A stretch of DNA of 64,000 nucleotides from Pseudomonas gingeri (lineage in GTDB: Bacteria > Pseudomonadota > Gammaproteobacteria > Pseudomonadales > Pseudomonadaceae): contig NZ_JACAPR010000028.1 of the NCBI RefSeq assembly GCF_013385635.1, forward strand, positions 1-64,000, in the 5' to 3' direction. How positions within the stretch are numbered: the first letter of the stretch is position 1; the number at the start of each line of letters is the position of its first letter. The position numbers were made by a program, and so were the translations under genes. Of the stretch, positions 52,908 through 60,251 are shown piece by piece. The notes under the pieces are model-generated. The model was not told the DNA's origin and did no database searches. It saw nothing but the letters and a program-made list of their open reading frames with translations.

Positions 52908-53924
52908 TCAGTTCGGATCGAGCAAGCCGCCGCTCCAGTTGCGCGATACCCGGCTGCCAGTGAACTTCGCCACCACCATGCCCTGGGACACCAGCCGGTC
53001 GCGGTAACGCGTGACCATCCGCCCGGCCTGCTCGGCGTACAGGATCACCTCCGACGACGGCTCACCCGGGCGCCCGAGGATCCGGGCGAACCGCTGGCCC
53101 TCCTCGACCCGCTCGCCCAGGTCTTTTTCAAAGATCAGTACACCGGGCTGGGGGGCCAGGATGGTTTCCATATGGCCCATCTCCATGGCCTCCACCGGCC
53201 AGTCGCCCGGCGTCAGGTCCTCGCTGATCACCCCCTGGCCACAGAGCCAGGTGTACAGGCCTTCGGCGTCCTGTTCGGCGAAGCGGTCGCTGACATCGCC
53301 CTGCCCGCGCAACTCCAGGGTCGCCGCCATATGCCGCGCCGTATCGCCATCACGCAGCCAGGGCGCAATGATGGTTTCCTCGAAGGAGCCGTCGCCGCCG
53401 TCATCCCAGATGATCGCCACGTCCATCTTCATCGCCGCCGCCAGCGCCCGACCACGGGGCCAGAAACCGCGGTGCACGTAGAGGTAAGGCAGCGACTCGT
53501 CATCGGTGTGCAGATCGAGCATCACATCCGCCGGCGCCGCCAGTTGCACCAGTTGCTTCTGCCATTCCTGGACATTGGTCGAGGGCCGGGCCAGCGCCGC
53601 CGACTGATCGAACGAGCGGTTGAAATTCTGCCCGGTGGCATCGTGAAAACGCCCGAGGATCCGTCCCTGGCGAAACTGTCCGATGCCCAGGGGATTGGCC
53701 TGGGGCACCACGGTCACGCTGCCCCTGAGCCGGCCCGCGGCCTCGGCGACGGCCAGCCGTTGCATCAGCAGGTGCAGCACCAGCATCCCGGCGATTTCAT
53801 CGGCATGCACCCCGGCCTGCAAGTGCACCGTCAGCCCGCTGCCATCGCCGTCGAACCGCCAGGCGCCGACGCGTACCGCCTCACCATTGTTGTTGCGCAC
53901 ACTGAACGAAATATCCCGCGCCAT
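52908..53924 (-). CDS. Succinylglutamate desuccinylase/aspartoacylase family deacylase
   Basis: 338-residue M14-type zinc deacylase. Zinc ligands are in LQAGVHADEIAGMLVLH (His-x-x-Glu) and MLDLHTDDESLPYLYVH; substrate-binding NPLGIGQFRQGRILGRF and GQNFNRSF follow the AstE/aspartoacylase pattern. The C-terminal ~80 residues form a lipoyl-like beta domain. The family removes acyl groups from amino acids. It is divergent from a TetR gene whose palindromic operator lies between them, which ties it to the arginine-type cluster downstream. Substrate might be an N-acyl amino acid; not proven. Confidence 0.85.
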   Translation of the reverse strand: MARDISFSVRNNNGEAVRVGAWRFDGDGSGLTVHLQAGVHADEIAGMLVLHLLMQRLAVAEAAGRLRGSVTVVPQANPLGIGQFRQGRILGRFHDATGQNFNRSFDQSAALARPSTNVQEWQKQLVQLAAPADVMLDLHTDDESLPYLYVHRGFWPRGRALAAAMKMDVAIIWDDGGDGSFEETIIAPWLRDGDTARHMAATLELRGQGDVSDRFAEQDAEGLYTWLCGQGVISEDLTPGDWPVEAMEMGHMETILAPQPGVLIFEKDLGERVEEGQRFARILGRPGEPSSEVILYAEQAGRMVTRYRDRLVSQGMVVAKFTGSRVSRNWSGGLLDPN

Positions 53925-53977
53925 CGTCTTGCCCTCCCGTCATGACCGTTAAAAATCGTTGCTGCCGACAGTGGAAA

Positions 53978-53993
53978 TTGAACGTACGTTCAA
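53978..53993. promoter_or_regulatory. TetR operator in the deacylase/TetR intergenic region
   Basis: Perfect 16-bp palindrome TTGAACGTACGTTCAA, 54 nt before the deacylase start and 138 nt before the TetR start. The same TTGAAC-N4-GTTCAA arrangement, with one arm altered by one base each time, occurs at 60170-60185 and 63506-63521. Confidence 0.7.
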
Positions 53994-54021
53994 CTAACAT
54001 CTGCGAACTTCTCTACCGCTC

Positions 54022-54057
54022 TTGCGGGCCTATTCGCGGGCAAGCCCGCTCCCACAG
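54022..54057. repeat. REP-like hairpin
   Basis: CTTGCGGGCCTATTCGCGGG followed by CAAGCCCGCTCCCACAG is a single REP-like unit in the leader of the TetR gene. Confidence 0.6.
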
Positions 54058-54130
54058 TGTCCGAGCCAGCCCCGGGCCTTGTGTACAGGCACCCCATGGC
54101 ACTTTCAGACCGCCTCAAACAAGGACTCCC

Positions 54131-54766
54131 GTGAGCACCGACACCCGCAAATTTCGCCGCGCCGAACCCGACGAGCGCCGTGACCTGTTGATCGCCGCCG
54201 CCCTGCGCTGCCTGGCCCGGGATGGCCATGCCGGCATTTCCGTGCGCCGCATTGCCACCGAGGCCGGGGTCTCCGTCGGCCTGCTCAACCATCACTTCGG
54301 CACCATCGATGCGCTGATCGCCGACACCTACCACAAGCTCGCCAGCGAACTGACCAGCACCCTGCTCGAAGAAGTCCGCCAGGCCGGCAGCGCCGCGGAA
54401 AAGCTCGATGCCTTCCTGGTCGGGTCCTTCTCGCCACGGATCATGGACCCGCAACTGCTCGGAGTCTGGGTGGTGTTCTGGAGCCTGATCCGCCACTCCG
54501 GACACGTCAGCCAATCCCATGAAAAAAGCTATCGTGCCTACCTCGACCTGATCCGCCAGTTGCTCGACGACCTGGCCGCCGCCGAGGGCTTCACGATCCA
54601 CGACAGTCGCCTGGCCGCCATCGGCCTATCGGCGATGCTCGACGGACTCTGGCTCGAGTGGTGTCTGAACCCCGAGACCTTCAGCCCCGCCAACGGCCTC
54701 CATATCAGCCGTTGCTGGATAAAGGGGCTGCGACACGGAGCATTCGGCGCCGACGACGTCCTGTGA
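54131..54766 (+). CDS. TetR-family regulator, BetI-like
   Basis: 211-residue TetR regulator starting at a GTG (VSTDTRKFRRAEPDERRDLL) with AAGGA six nt upstream. The helix-turn-helix is GHAGISVRRIATEAGVSVGL, then LNHHFGTIDALI. The C-terminal domain (QLLGVWVVFWSLIRHSGHVS) follows BetI/PsrA-like proteins with the C-terminal TetR_C_6-like fold. The palindrome upstream, repeated before aruI and the transaminase-ATPase fusion, suggests it represses all these units. Its 3' end overlaps the convergent EamA gene by 141 nt. Confidence 0.85.
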   Translation: MSTDTRKFRRAEPDERRDLLIAAALRCLARDGHAGISVRRIATEAGVSVGLLNHHFGTIDALIADTYHKLASELTSTLLEEVRQAGSAAEKLDAFLVGSFSPRIMDPQLLGVWVVFWSLIRHSGHVSQSHEKSYRAYLDLIRQLLDDLAAAEGFTIHDSRLAAIGLSAMLDGLWLEWCLNPETFSPANGLHISRCWIKGLRHGAFGADDVL

Positions 54767-55630
54767 CGGGTGACGACCAAAGATCATCGCCAGGGTGCCG
54801 CTGACCGCGATCAGTCCGGCACCGATCATCAGCGACACATCCATCAGCGTGCCCCAGATCAGGTTCGACAGCAGGAACGCCCAGATCAGCCCGGTGTATT
54901 CGAACGGTGCCAGCAGGGTCGCCGTGGCCCGCTGGAAACTGGCGAACAGCAGGAACTGGCCGATCCCGCCTACCAGCCCAGCGCCCAGCATTCCCAGCAA
55001 GGCCGGGGTCGACGCCGGGGTATGGGTCCAGGGCAGCACCAATGCCATGCAGATGACAAACACCACGTTGGTGATCAGCATCTGCTCCAGCACCGAGGTC
55101 TGCTCGTCCACCTGGCGCAACTGGATATAGGTAAAGGCCCAGCACAGGGCCGCGAGCAGGGTCAGGACGATAGGCCAGGGGTCGGCCATATGGCTCGGCC
55201 GGCAAGCGATCACCACACCGACAAACCCGACGATCAGGGTGAACCACTGCCAACCGCTGGCATGCTCCTTGAGAATCACCGCCGCCAGCACCGTGACCAT
55301 GATCGGCGCCGAGAAATACAGGGTGGTCATTTCCGCCAGGGTCAGGTCGCGCGCTGCCGTGTAGTACAGCAGCCAGGCGACAATCGACAGCAGGCCACGC
55401 ACCACCAGCAGGCGCCGGCTCGGCGAACGCCAGGCCCGCCGGACCAGGCGCAGGCGACCCACCAGCAGGCAGGCGAGCACCACCACCAGACCGCGCCAGA
55501 ACAGGATGGTGACCACCGAATAATCGGCCACCAGCCATTTGATCGCGGCATCCTGCAACGCCAGGAAGGCATAACCCAGGGTGCACAGACCAATACCCTG
55601 CAACGACCGGTCAACCCGAGGCGTACTCAT
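54626..55630 (-). CDS. EamA/DMT-family transporter
   Basis: 334-residue inner-membrane transporter with ten helices in two EamA repeats (QDAAIKWLVADYSVVTILFW in the first; AFTYIQLRQVDEQTSVLEQM opens the second). The likely cargo is an amino acid or a derivative, import or export. It starts 1 nt after the permease stop, so it belongs to the ABC operon. The final ~45 residues after GTLAMIFGRHP are an extra tail encoded antisense to the TetR 3' end and look non-conserved. Confidence 0.84.
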   Translation of the reverse strand: MSTPRVDRSLQGIGLCTLGYAFLALQDAAIKWLVADYSVVTILFWRGLVVVLACLLVGRLRLVRRAWRSPSRRLLVVRGLLSIVAWLLYYTAARDLTLAEMTTLYFSAPIMVTVLAAVILKEHASGWQWFTLIVGFVGVVIACRPSHMADPWPIVLTLLAALCWAFTYIQLRQVDEQTSVLEQMLITNVVFVICMALVLPWTHTPASTPALLGMLGAGLVGGIGQFLLFASFQRATATLLAPFEYTGLIWAFLLSNLIWGTLMDVSLMIGAGLIAVSGTLAMIFGRHPSQDVVGAECSVSQPLYPATADMEAVGGAEGLGVQTPLEPESVEHRR

Positions 55631-55631
55631 T

Positions 55632-56339
55632 TCACACCGACCTGCGCAGCGGCGTTCCGCGCCGTTCGGCGAAGGCAAACAGTGCCTCGATCAGGAAAGT
55701 CAGGCAGACGTAGACCCCGGCCACCAGCAGCAGCGGCTGGTACACCTGCAGGGTCTGCGCCCGCACCACGTTGGCCGCGCCCAGCAGGTCGATCACGGCA
55801 ATGGTCGAGGCCAGCGCGGTGGACTTGAGCAGCATCACCGTCTCCCCGGCCAGGGTCGGCAACAGCAGGCGCATGGCCCGTGGCAGACGTACCCGCAGCA
55901 GCGACTGGCGCGGGGTCATGCCAAAGGCCGAGGCGGCTTCCATCTCGCCCTTGGGCACCGCCAGCAGGCCGCCACGGATCACCTCGCCGACATAGGCGCC
56001 CACCGACAGCACCAGGGCGAAGACGATGTACCAGTAGCCGTCACGCAGGTAGGGCCAGAGGAAACTGCTGCGAATCAACGGGAACTGGGCGAACAGGCTG
56101 CCCAGGCCGTAGTAGAAGATATAGATCTGGATCAGCAGCGGCGTGCCGCGCAACACACTGGTATAGAACAGGCTGGCCTTGGCGACCAGGCGGTTTTTCG
56201 ACAACCTGGCCAGGGCCACCAGCACCGCCAGCCCGAACCCCAGCACGCTGGAGACCAGCAGGAGGCTGATGGTCGTTTGCAATCCGCGGCCCAACAACGC
56301 CGCGTATTCGAGTATCCACGCTGGAATCATTTCATTCAC
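55632..56339 (-). CDS. Amino-acid ABC transporter permease (HisM-like)
   Basis: 235-residue permease of the polar amino acid uptake family. About five helices, with the EAA-loop GEMEAASAFGMTPRQSLLRV that docks the ATPase and the start pattern LLGRGLQTTISLLLVSSVLG. It overlaps the preceding permease by 4 nt (ATGA), so the two form the membrane heterodimer. Its ATPase partner is the C-terminal half of the fusion at 58091-60094, since no separate ATPase gene exists in the cluster. Confidence 0.92.
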   Translation of the reverse strand: MNEMIPAWILEYAALLGRGLQTTISLLLVSSVLGFGLAVLVALARLSKNRLVAKASLFYTSVLRGTPLLIQIYIFYYGLGSLFAQFPLIRSSFLWPYLRDGYWYIVFALVLSVGAYVGEVIRGGLLAVPKGEMEAASAFGMTPRQSLLRVRLPRAMRLLLPTLAGETVMLLKSTALASTIAVIDLLGAANVVRAQTLQVYQPLLLVAGVYVCLTFLIEALFAFAERRGTPLRRSV

Positions 56340-57049
56340 TCAGCCAAAGGCATCCAGCGACGGATGCGTCGCTCAAGCCGTCCCGACAGGTAGTTGGACA
56401 CCAGCGTCACCGCGTAATACAGCGCGGCAGCCGTGAGGTAGAACAACAGGTAGTGGCGCGTCGACCCCGCGCCCTGCTTGGCGGTGTACAACAGCTCGTT
56501 GGTCCCGACCACGCTGATCAGCGCACTGTCCTTGATCAGGTTGATCCACAGGTTGGCCATCCCGGCCATGGCATAAGGCGCCATGATCGGCAGCGTGACC
56601 CGGCGGAACAGGCCGAAACCGCTCAAGCCGAACGCCCTTGCCGCCTCGATCTGGCCATAGGGAATCGCCTGGATCGCCGCCCGGAAGATCTCCGAGGCAT
56701 AGGCCCCCTGGACCAGTCCCAGCACCAGGATCGCCGCCAGCGGGCCGCTGACATTCACCGCGTCCTGGCCGAACCGGGCCATCAGCGAGTTGAGCAGCAT
56801 GGAACCGACGTAGTACAGCAAGAGGATCAGCAACAACTCCGGAACCGCCCGGAACAACGTGGTGTAGCCGCGCATCAGCGCCGCGACCGGTTTCGGCGCA
56901 CCGAGCTTGAGGCAGGCCACCACCAGCCCGATGAACAACCCGACCGCAAAGGCCCCGGCCGAAATCTGCAGGGTCATCCAGAGCCCTTTCAACAGCGCAC
57001 TGCCCCATCCCTGTTCGCTGAAATCGATCAATTCGAACATTGCTGGCAT
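56336..57049 (-). CDS. Amino-acid ABC transporter permease (HisQ-like)
   Basis: 237-residue permease of the same family. N-terminal LLKGLWMTLQISAGAFAVGL, FRAVPELLLILLLYYVGS, and the ATPase-docking loop GQIEAARAFGLSGFGLFRRV. ATG 57049 follows GGAGAGTGAA; an ATG three codons later is less well placed. Preceded by a REPIN-bearing gap after the binding-protein gene. Confidence 0.92.
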   Translation of the reverse strand: MPAMFELIDFSEQGWGSALLKGLWMTLQISAGAFAVGLFIGLVVACLKLGAPKPVAALMRGYTTLFRAVPELLLILLLYYVGSMLLNSLMARFGQDAVNVSGPLAAILVLGLVQGAYASEIFRAAIQAIPYGQIEAARAFGLSGFGLFRRVTLPIMAPYAMAGMANLWINLIKDSALISVVGTNELLYTAKQGAGSTRHYLLFYLTAAALYYAVTLVSNYLSGRLERRIRRWMPLAE

Positions 57050-57140
57050 TTCACTCTCCAGTCAGTGGCCTTGAAAGCACCACATCACCCTGTGGGAACC
57101 GGGCTTGCACTCATACCGGTCAATCAACCTTGCAATGCAA

Positions 57141-57233
57141 ACCTTGTAGGAGCCGGCTTGCCGGCGATGAGGCCTTCAAGCCTTGCAGTGCTCATCCGGA
57201 CGCCATCGCCGGCAAGCCAGCTCCTACACGGGT
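57141..57233. repeat. REPIN between binding protein and permease genes
   Basis: TAGGAGCCGGCTTGCCGGCG on the left and CATCGCCGGCAAGCCAGCTC on the right face each other. It sits inside an operon between the highly expressed binding-protein gene and the permeases, where REP hairpins often lower downstream expression, as known for hisJ-hisQ. Confidence 0.85.
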
Positions 57234-57242
57234 TCTGCGTTT

Positions 57243-57274
57243 GATCGCTCCCACGCCGGAGCGTGGGAACGATC
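57243..57274. repeat. Fragment of the 110-bp element
   Basis: GATCGCTCCCACGCCGGAGC followed by GTGGGAACGATC: the two terminal arms of the element joined without the core, a near-perfect hairpin just behind the binding-protein stop. Confidence 0.7.
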
Positions 57275-57280
57275 GAGGCG

Positions 57281-58063
57281 CTAGAACGCAGGTTTCACAC
57301 TGGTGCCGAAATAGTGCTGGGAAAGGTCGTCGTAGTCCTTGCTCGCCAGCAAGCTCTGGATCGCCTTGTCGAGGCGGGCCTTGAGCTCGGTGTCGTCCTT
57401 GCGCAAGCCGGCACCCACGCCCTTGCCGAAGATCGGGTCATAGGGCACCGCGCCGAGGTAGGCCAGGTCCTTGGCATCGGGAGTCTTGACGAAGGCGGTC
57501 ATGGCCGTACCGTCCGCCATCATCAGGTCGATGCGCCCGGCAATCAGGTCGGCGTTGGCCGAGTCCTGGGTGTCGTAGTACTTCACATCGGCAATCTTTT
57601 CGTAGTAGGCCTTCAGGTAGCTGGCGCTCACGGTGGAGTTCTGCACGCCGATGATCTTGCCCTTGAGGTCGTCCGGATATTTCTTCACCGAGGCGCCCTT
57701 GGGCCCGACAATCGCGATCACCGAGTCGTAGTAGGCCTTGCTGAAAGCGATCTGTTTCTCACGTTCCTCGGTCACCGACATGGAGGAGAAGATCACGTCG
57801 ATCTTCTTCGCCAGCAGCGACGGGATGATGCCGTCCCAGGCCACTTCCTTGATCTCGCAGTCGGCTTTCATTTCACTGCACAGCTTGTGGATCAGGTCGA
57901 CTTCGAAGCCCTTCCATTCACCGTTGGCCTGCTTCTCGGTGTACGGTGGATAGGGCTCGGCCGCGACCGCGAACCGGATGGGTGCGGCCTGCGCCGCGCT
58001 CATGCCGGCCAGCAGGACACAGGCCACGCCCGTCAACCAATTTGCCAATCGTCGATTTCCCAT
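57281..58063 (-). CDS. Amino-acid ABC transporter substrate-binding protein (HisJ/ArgT-like)
   Basis: 260-residue periplasmic binding protein. A signal peptide (RRLANWLTGVACVLLAGMSA, cleavage after AQA) precedes IRFAVAAEPYPPYTEKQANG and WKGFEVDLIHKLCSEM. SSMSVTEEREKQIAFSKAYY and DLMMADGTAMTAFVK are typical of the lysine/arginine/ornithine-binding group. It follows the transaminase-ATPase gene by 27 nt. The substrate is probably arginine or a related basic amino acid, from both the family and the catabolic genes beside it. Confidence 0.9.
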   Translation of the reverse strand: MGNRRLANWLTGVACVLLAGMSAAQAAPIRFAVAAEPYPPYTEKQANGEWKGFEVDLIHKLCSEMKADCEIKEVAWDGIIPSLLAKKIDVIFSSMSVTEEREKQIAFSKAYYDSVIAIVGPKGASVKKYPDDLKGKIIGVQNSTVSASYLKAYYEKIADVKYYDTQDSANADLIAGRIDLMMADGTAMTAFVKTPDAKDLAYLGAVPYDPIFGKGVGAGLRKDDTELKARLDKAIQSLLASKDYDDLSQHYFGTSVKPAF

Positions 58064-58090
58064 GATGTTGCCCCGTCTTTTTATGATGCG

Positions 58091-60094
58091 TTAGCGAGTC
58101 TGATGAGCGTTGACGAATTGTCGGCAACGTTCGCTGCGTGGGTGTACGAACACTTCATCCGGCGAACCGGTTTCCTCGATCAGCCCTTGATGCAGAAAGG
58201 CCACCTTGGAAGAGACATCGCGTGCGAAGGCCATCTCGTGGGTCACCAGGATCATGGTCCGGCCTTCTTCGGCGAGGGAGCGGATCACCCGCAGCACTTC
58301 CCCGACCAGTTCCGGGTCGAGTGCCGAGGTGGGTTCATCGAACAGCATGACCTTGGGCCGCATGGCCAGGGCCCGGGCAATGGCTACCCGTTGTTGCTGT
58401 CCCCCGGAGAGAAACGCCGGGTACTCGTTGCGCTTGGCCGCGAGGCCCACGCGCTCAAGCAGTGCTTCGGCCCGTTCGATGGCCTCGGCACGACTCTCGC
58501 GCAGGACCTGGGTCGGCGCCTCGATCAGGTTTTCCAGCACCGTGCGATGGGGCCAGAGGTTGAAGTTCTGGAACACCATGCCCAGGCTGGAACGAATCCG
58601 TACCAACTGCCGGGCATCGGCCACCAGTGGCGCGCCGGGGCGGTCGTAATTCAGGTGAATGCTCTCGCCGTCCACCAGGATGCGGCCCTGGTCCGGGACT
58701 TCGAGCATGTTGATGCAGCGCAACAAGGTGCTCTTGCCCGAGCCGCTGGCGCCGATCAGCGAGATCACCTCACCCTCGCGGGCGGTCAGCGACACGCCCT
58801 TGAGCACCTCGATATTGCCAAAGCGCTTGTGCAGGCGCTCGACCTCGATCATGGTCTTGGCCGCAGCCGGCTCGGCCGTGCCTTGCACCGTCACGCGGCT
58901 GATCAGCGGTCGTGGCGGCTCGCCCCTGAGTACCGCGACAAACCCACGAATGCGCTGGCAGGCCTGCTCCAGGCGCTCTTCGCCCAGGGTGAAGGACAGC
59001 CGGACAAAACCTTGCGCCGGCTCGCCGAACGCCGCCGCGTCGAGCACCGAGACGCCGGCTTCGCGAAACAGCCGCCAGGCGAACTCCAGGGACGTAAGGC
59101 CGGTCTCGCGCACATCCACCAGCACAAACATGCCGGCGTCGGGCTTGAGCACGGCGATCCCCGGACAATCGGAAAGCCCGCGCACCACCAGGTCGCGACG
59201 CCGGCGATAGATCTCGCTCATGCCCCGGGTCACCTCGTCATGGGCCTGCACCGCCTTGAGCGCGGCCTCCATGACAAAGCCGGGCAAGCCGTAGAGCATG
59301 CTCAGCACCAGCGTCTCGGCATGGGCCACCAGGCTTTCATCGGCCACGATCCAGCCAATGCGCCAACCGGTCATGGCATGGGATTTCGACAGGCTGCCGA
59401 TGGTCACGCAACGCTCGGCCATGCCCGGCAATGCCGCCAGGCTGACATGCTCGCGCTCGAACGCCAGGCTTTCATAGACCTCGTCCACCACCACCCACAG
59501 GTCATGGGCAATCGCCAGGTCGGCGACGGCTTGCAGTTCCTCGCGACTGAGCACCACACCGGTGGGGTTGTTCGGGTTGGAAAAGAAGATCGCCCGGGTG
59601 CGTGGGGTGATGGCCTTGGCCAGCAACCCCGCATCGAGGCGAAACCCCGAGTCCGCGGCGCAAGGCACCCGTACCAGGGTCGCGCCGGAAGCCTTGAGGG
59701 TGGCCTCGTAGGTCACATACATCGGGTCCAGGGCAATCACTTCGTCGCCGGCGTTGAGCAGGCACAGGGAGGTGATGAACAGCGCGTTCTGCGCTCCGGC
59801 CACGGTGATGACATTCGGCGCCTGCAGTTGACGGTCAAACAGCTGGCTGTAGCGAGCGGCAATGGCTTCGCGCAAGGCCAGGCGACCGGCGATCTCGGTG
59901 TAATGGGTGTCGCCTTCGCGCAGGGCTTCGATGGCCGCTTCGGTAATGAAATCAGGGGTGGGGAAATCCGGATCGCCGACACTGAGGATGATCACATCCT
60001 CACCACGGCGCTGGGCTTCGAAGGCCGCGTGGTGGATATCCCAGGCCGCGACGCCTTGGCCGCAGATCCGCTCAACAAAGGGTGAAAACCGCAT
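58091..60094 (-). CDS. Arginine transaminase (AruH-like) fused to amino-acid ABC ATPase
   Basis: 667 residues in two full-length modules. Residues 1-~390 resemble arginine:pyruvate transaminase AruH from the N-terminus on (MRFSPFVERICGQG): SVGDPDF at 38-44, NPNNPTG at 173-179, Asp204, and PLP lysine Lys237 in SLSKSHAMTGWR. A ~25-residue proline/alanine-rich linker follows. Residues 415-667 are a HisP-like ATPase: Walker A GASGSGK 448-454, Q-loop Gln509, signature LSGGQ 562-566, Walker B with Asp586-Glu587, and an H-loop in LVTHEMAF. Each half has all its key residues. No ribosome site precedes Met415, so one polypeptide is expected. It would couple uptake of arginine to its first degradation step. 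Confidence 0.92.
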   Translation of the reverse strand: MRFSPFVERICGQGVAAWDIHHAAFEAQRRGEDVIILSVGDPDFPTPDFITEAAIEALREGDTHYTEIAGRLALREAIAARYSQLFDRQLQAPNVITVAGAQNALFITSLCLLNAGDEVIALDPMYVTYEATLKASGATLVRVPCAADSGFRLDAGLLAKAITPRTRAIFFSNPNNPTGVVLSREELQAVADLAIAHDLWVVVDEVYESLAFEREHVSLAALPGMAERCVTIGSLSKSHAMTGWRIGWIVADESLVAHAETLVLSMLYGLPGFVMEAALKAVQAHDEVTRGMSEIYRRRRDLVVRGLSDCPGIAVLKPDAGMFVLVDVRETGLTSLEFAWRLFREAGVSVLDAAAFGEPAQGFVRLSFTLGEERLEQACQRIRGFVAVLRGEPPRPLISRVTVQGTAEPAAAKTMIEVERLHKRFGNIEVLKGVSLTAREGEVISLIGASGSGKSTLLRCINMLEVPDQGRILVDGESIHLNYDRPGAPLVADARQLVRIRSSLGMVFQNFNLWPHRTVLENLIEAPTQVLRESRAEAIERAEALLERVGLAAKRNEYPAFLSGGQQQRVAIARALAMRPKVMLFDEPTSALDPELVGEVLRVIRSLAEEGRTMILVTHEMAFARDVSSKVAFLHQGLIEETGSPDEVFVHPRSERCRQFVNAHQTR

Positions 60095-60156
60095 GCCAGT
60101 GCCTCGTTCGAATTTGAAGAAACGCAAGCCCGCAACCAGCCGGGGGTGGTGGAGCC

Positions 60157-60188
60157 AACATAGTCGAAGCTGAACACTCGTTCAATAG
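60157..60188 (-). promoter_or_regulatory. Promoter and TetR-type operator of the transaminase-ATPase operon
   Basis: On the minus strand, TTGAACGAGTGTTCAG (60170-60185) is a one-mismatch copy of the palindrome in front of TetR. Its first six bases serve as a -35-like element (TTGAAC), with TATGTT (60157-60162) as -10 after 17 bp. Repressor binding here would block the promoter. Confidence 0.6.
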
Positions 60189-60251
60189 GAAAAATCCGTC
60201 AGCTTCGCGTTCAGCGCAAACAGGTCGTTTTCACGACAGTCGTGCCGGTTC

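Noticed and set aside
3271..57233. REP/REPIN arrays considered as CRISPR-like repeats
   Set aside because: Units are dispersed singly or in inverted pairs in different intergenic regions, with no regular direct-repeat/spacer array and no cas genes.
58846..58960. Suspicion that the transaminase-ATPase fusion is a sequencing artefact
   Set aside because: The reading frame continues without strain through a linker of ~25 residues, both flanking domains are complete, and no ribosome site precedes the ATPase Met; an artefact would usually truncate one side. Reads would settle it.
57263..60085. 940-residue open frame on the plus strand opposite the binding-protein and transaminase-ATPase genes
   Set aside because: The opposite strand encodes well-known families with all motifs; the antisense product is His/Gln/Gly-rich low-complexity sequence typical of shadows of G+C-rich genes, with no family resemblance.
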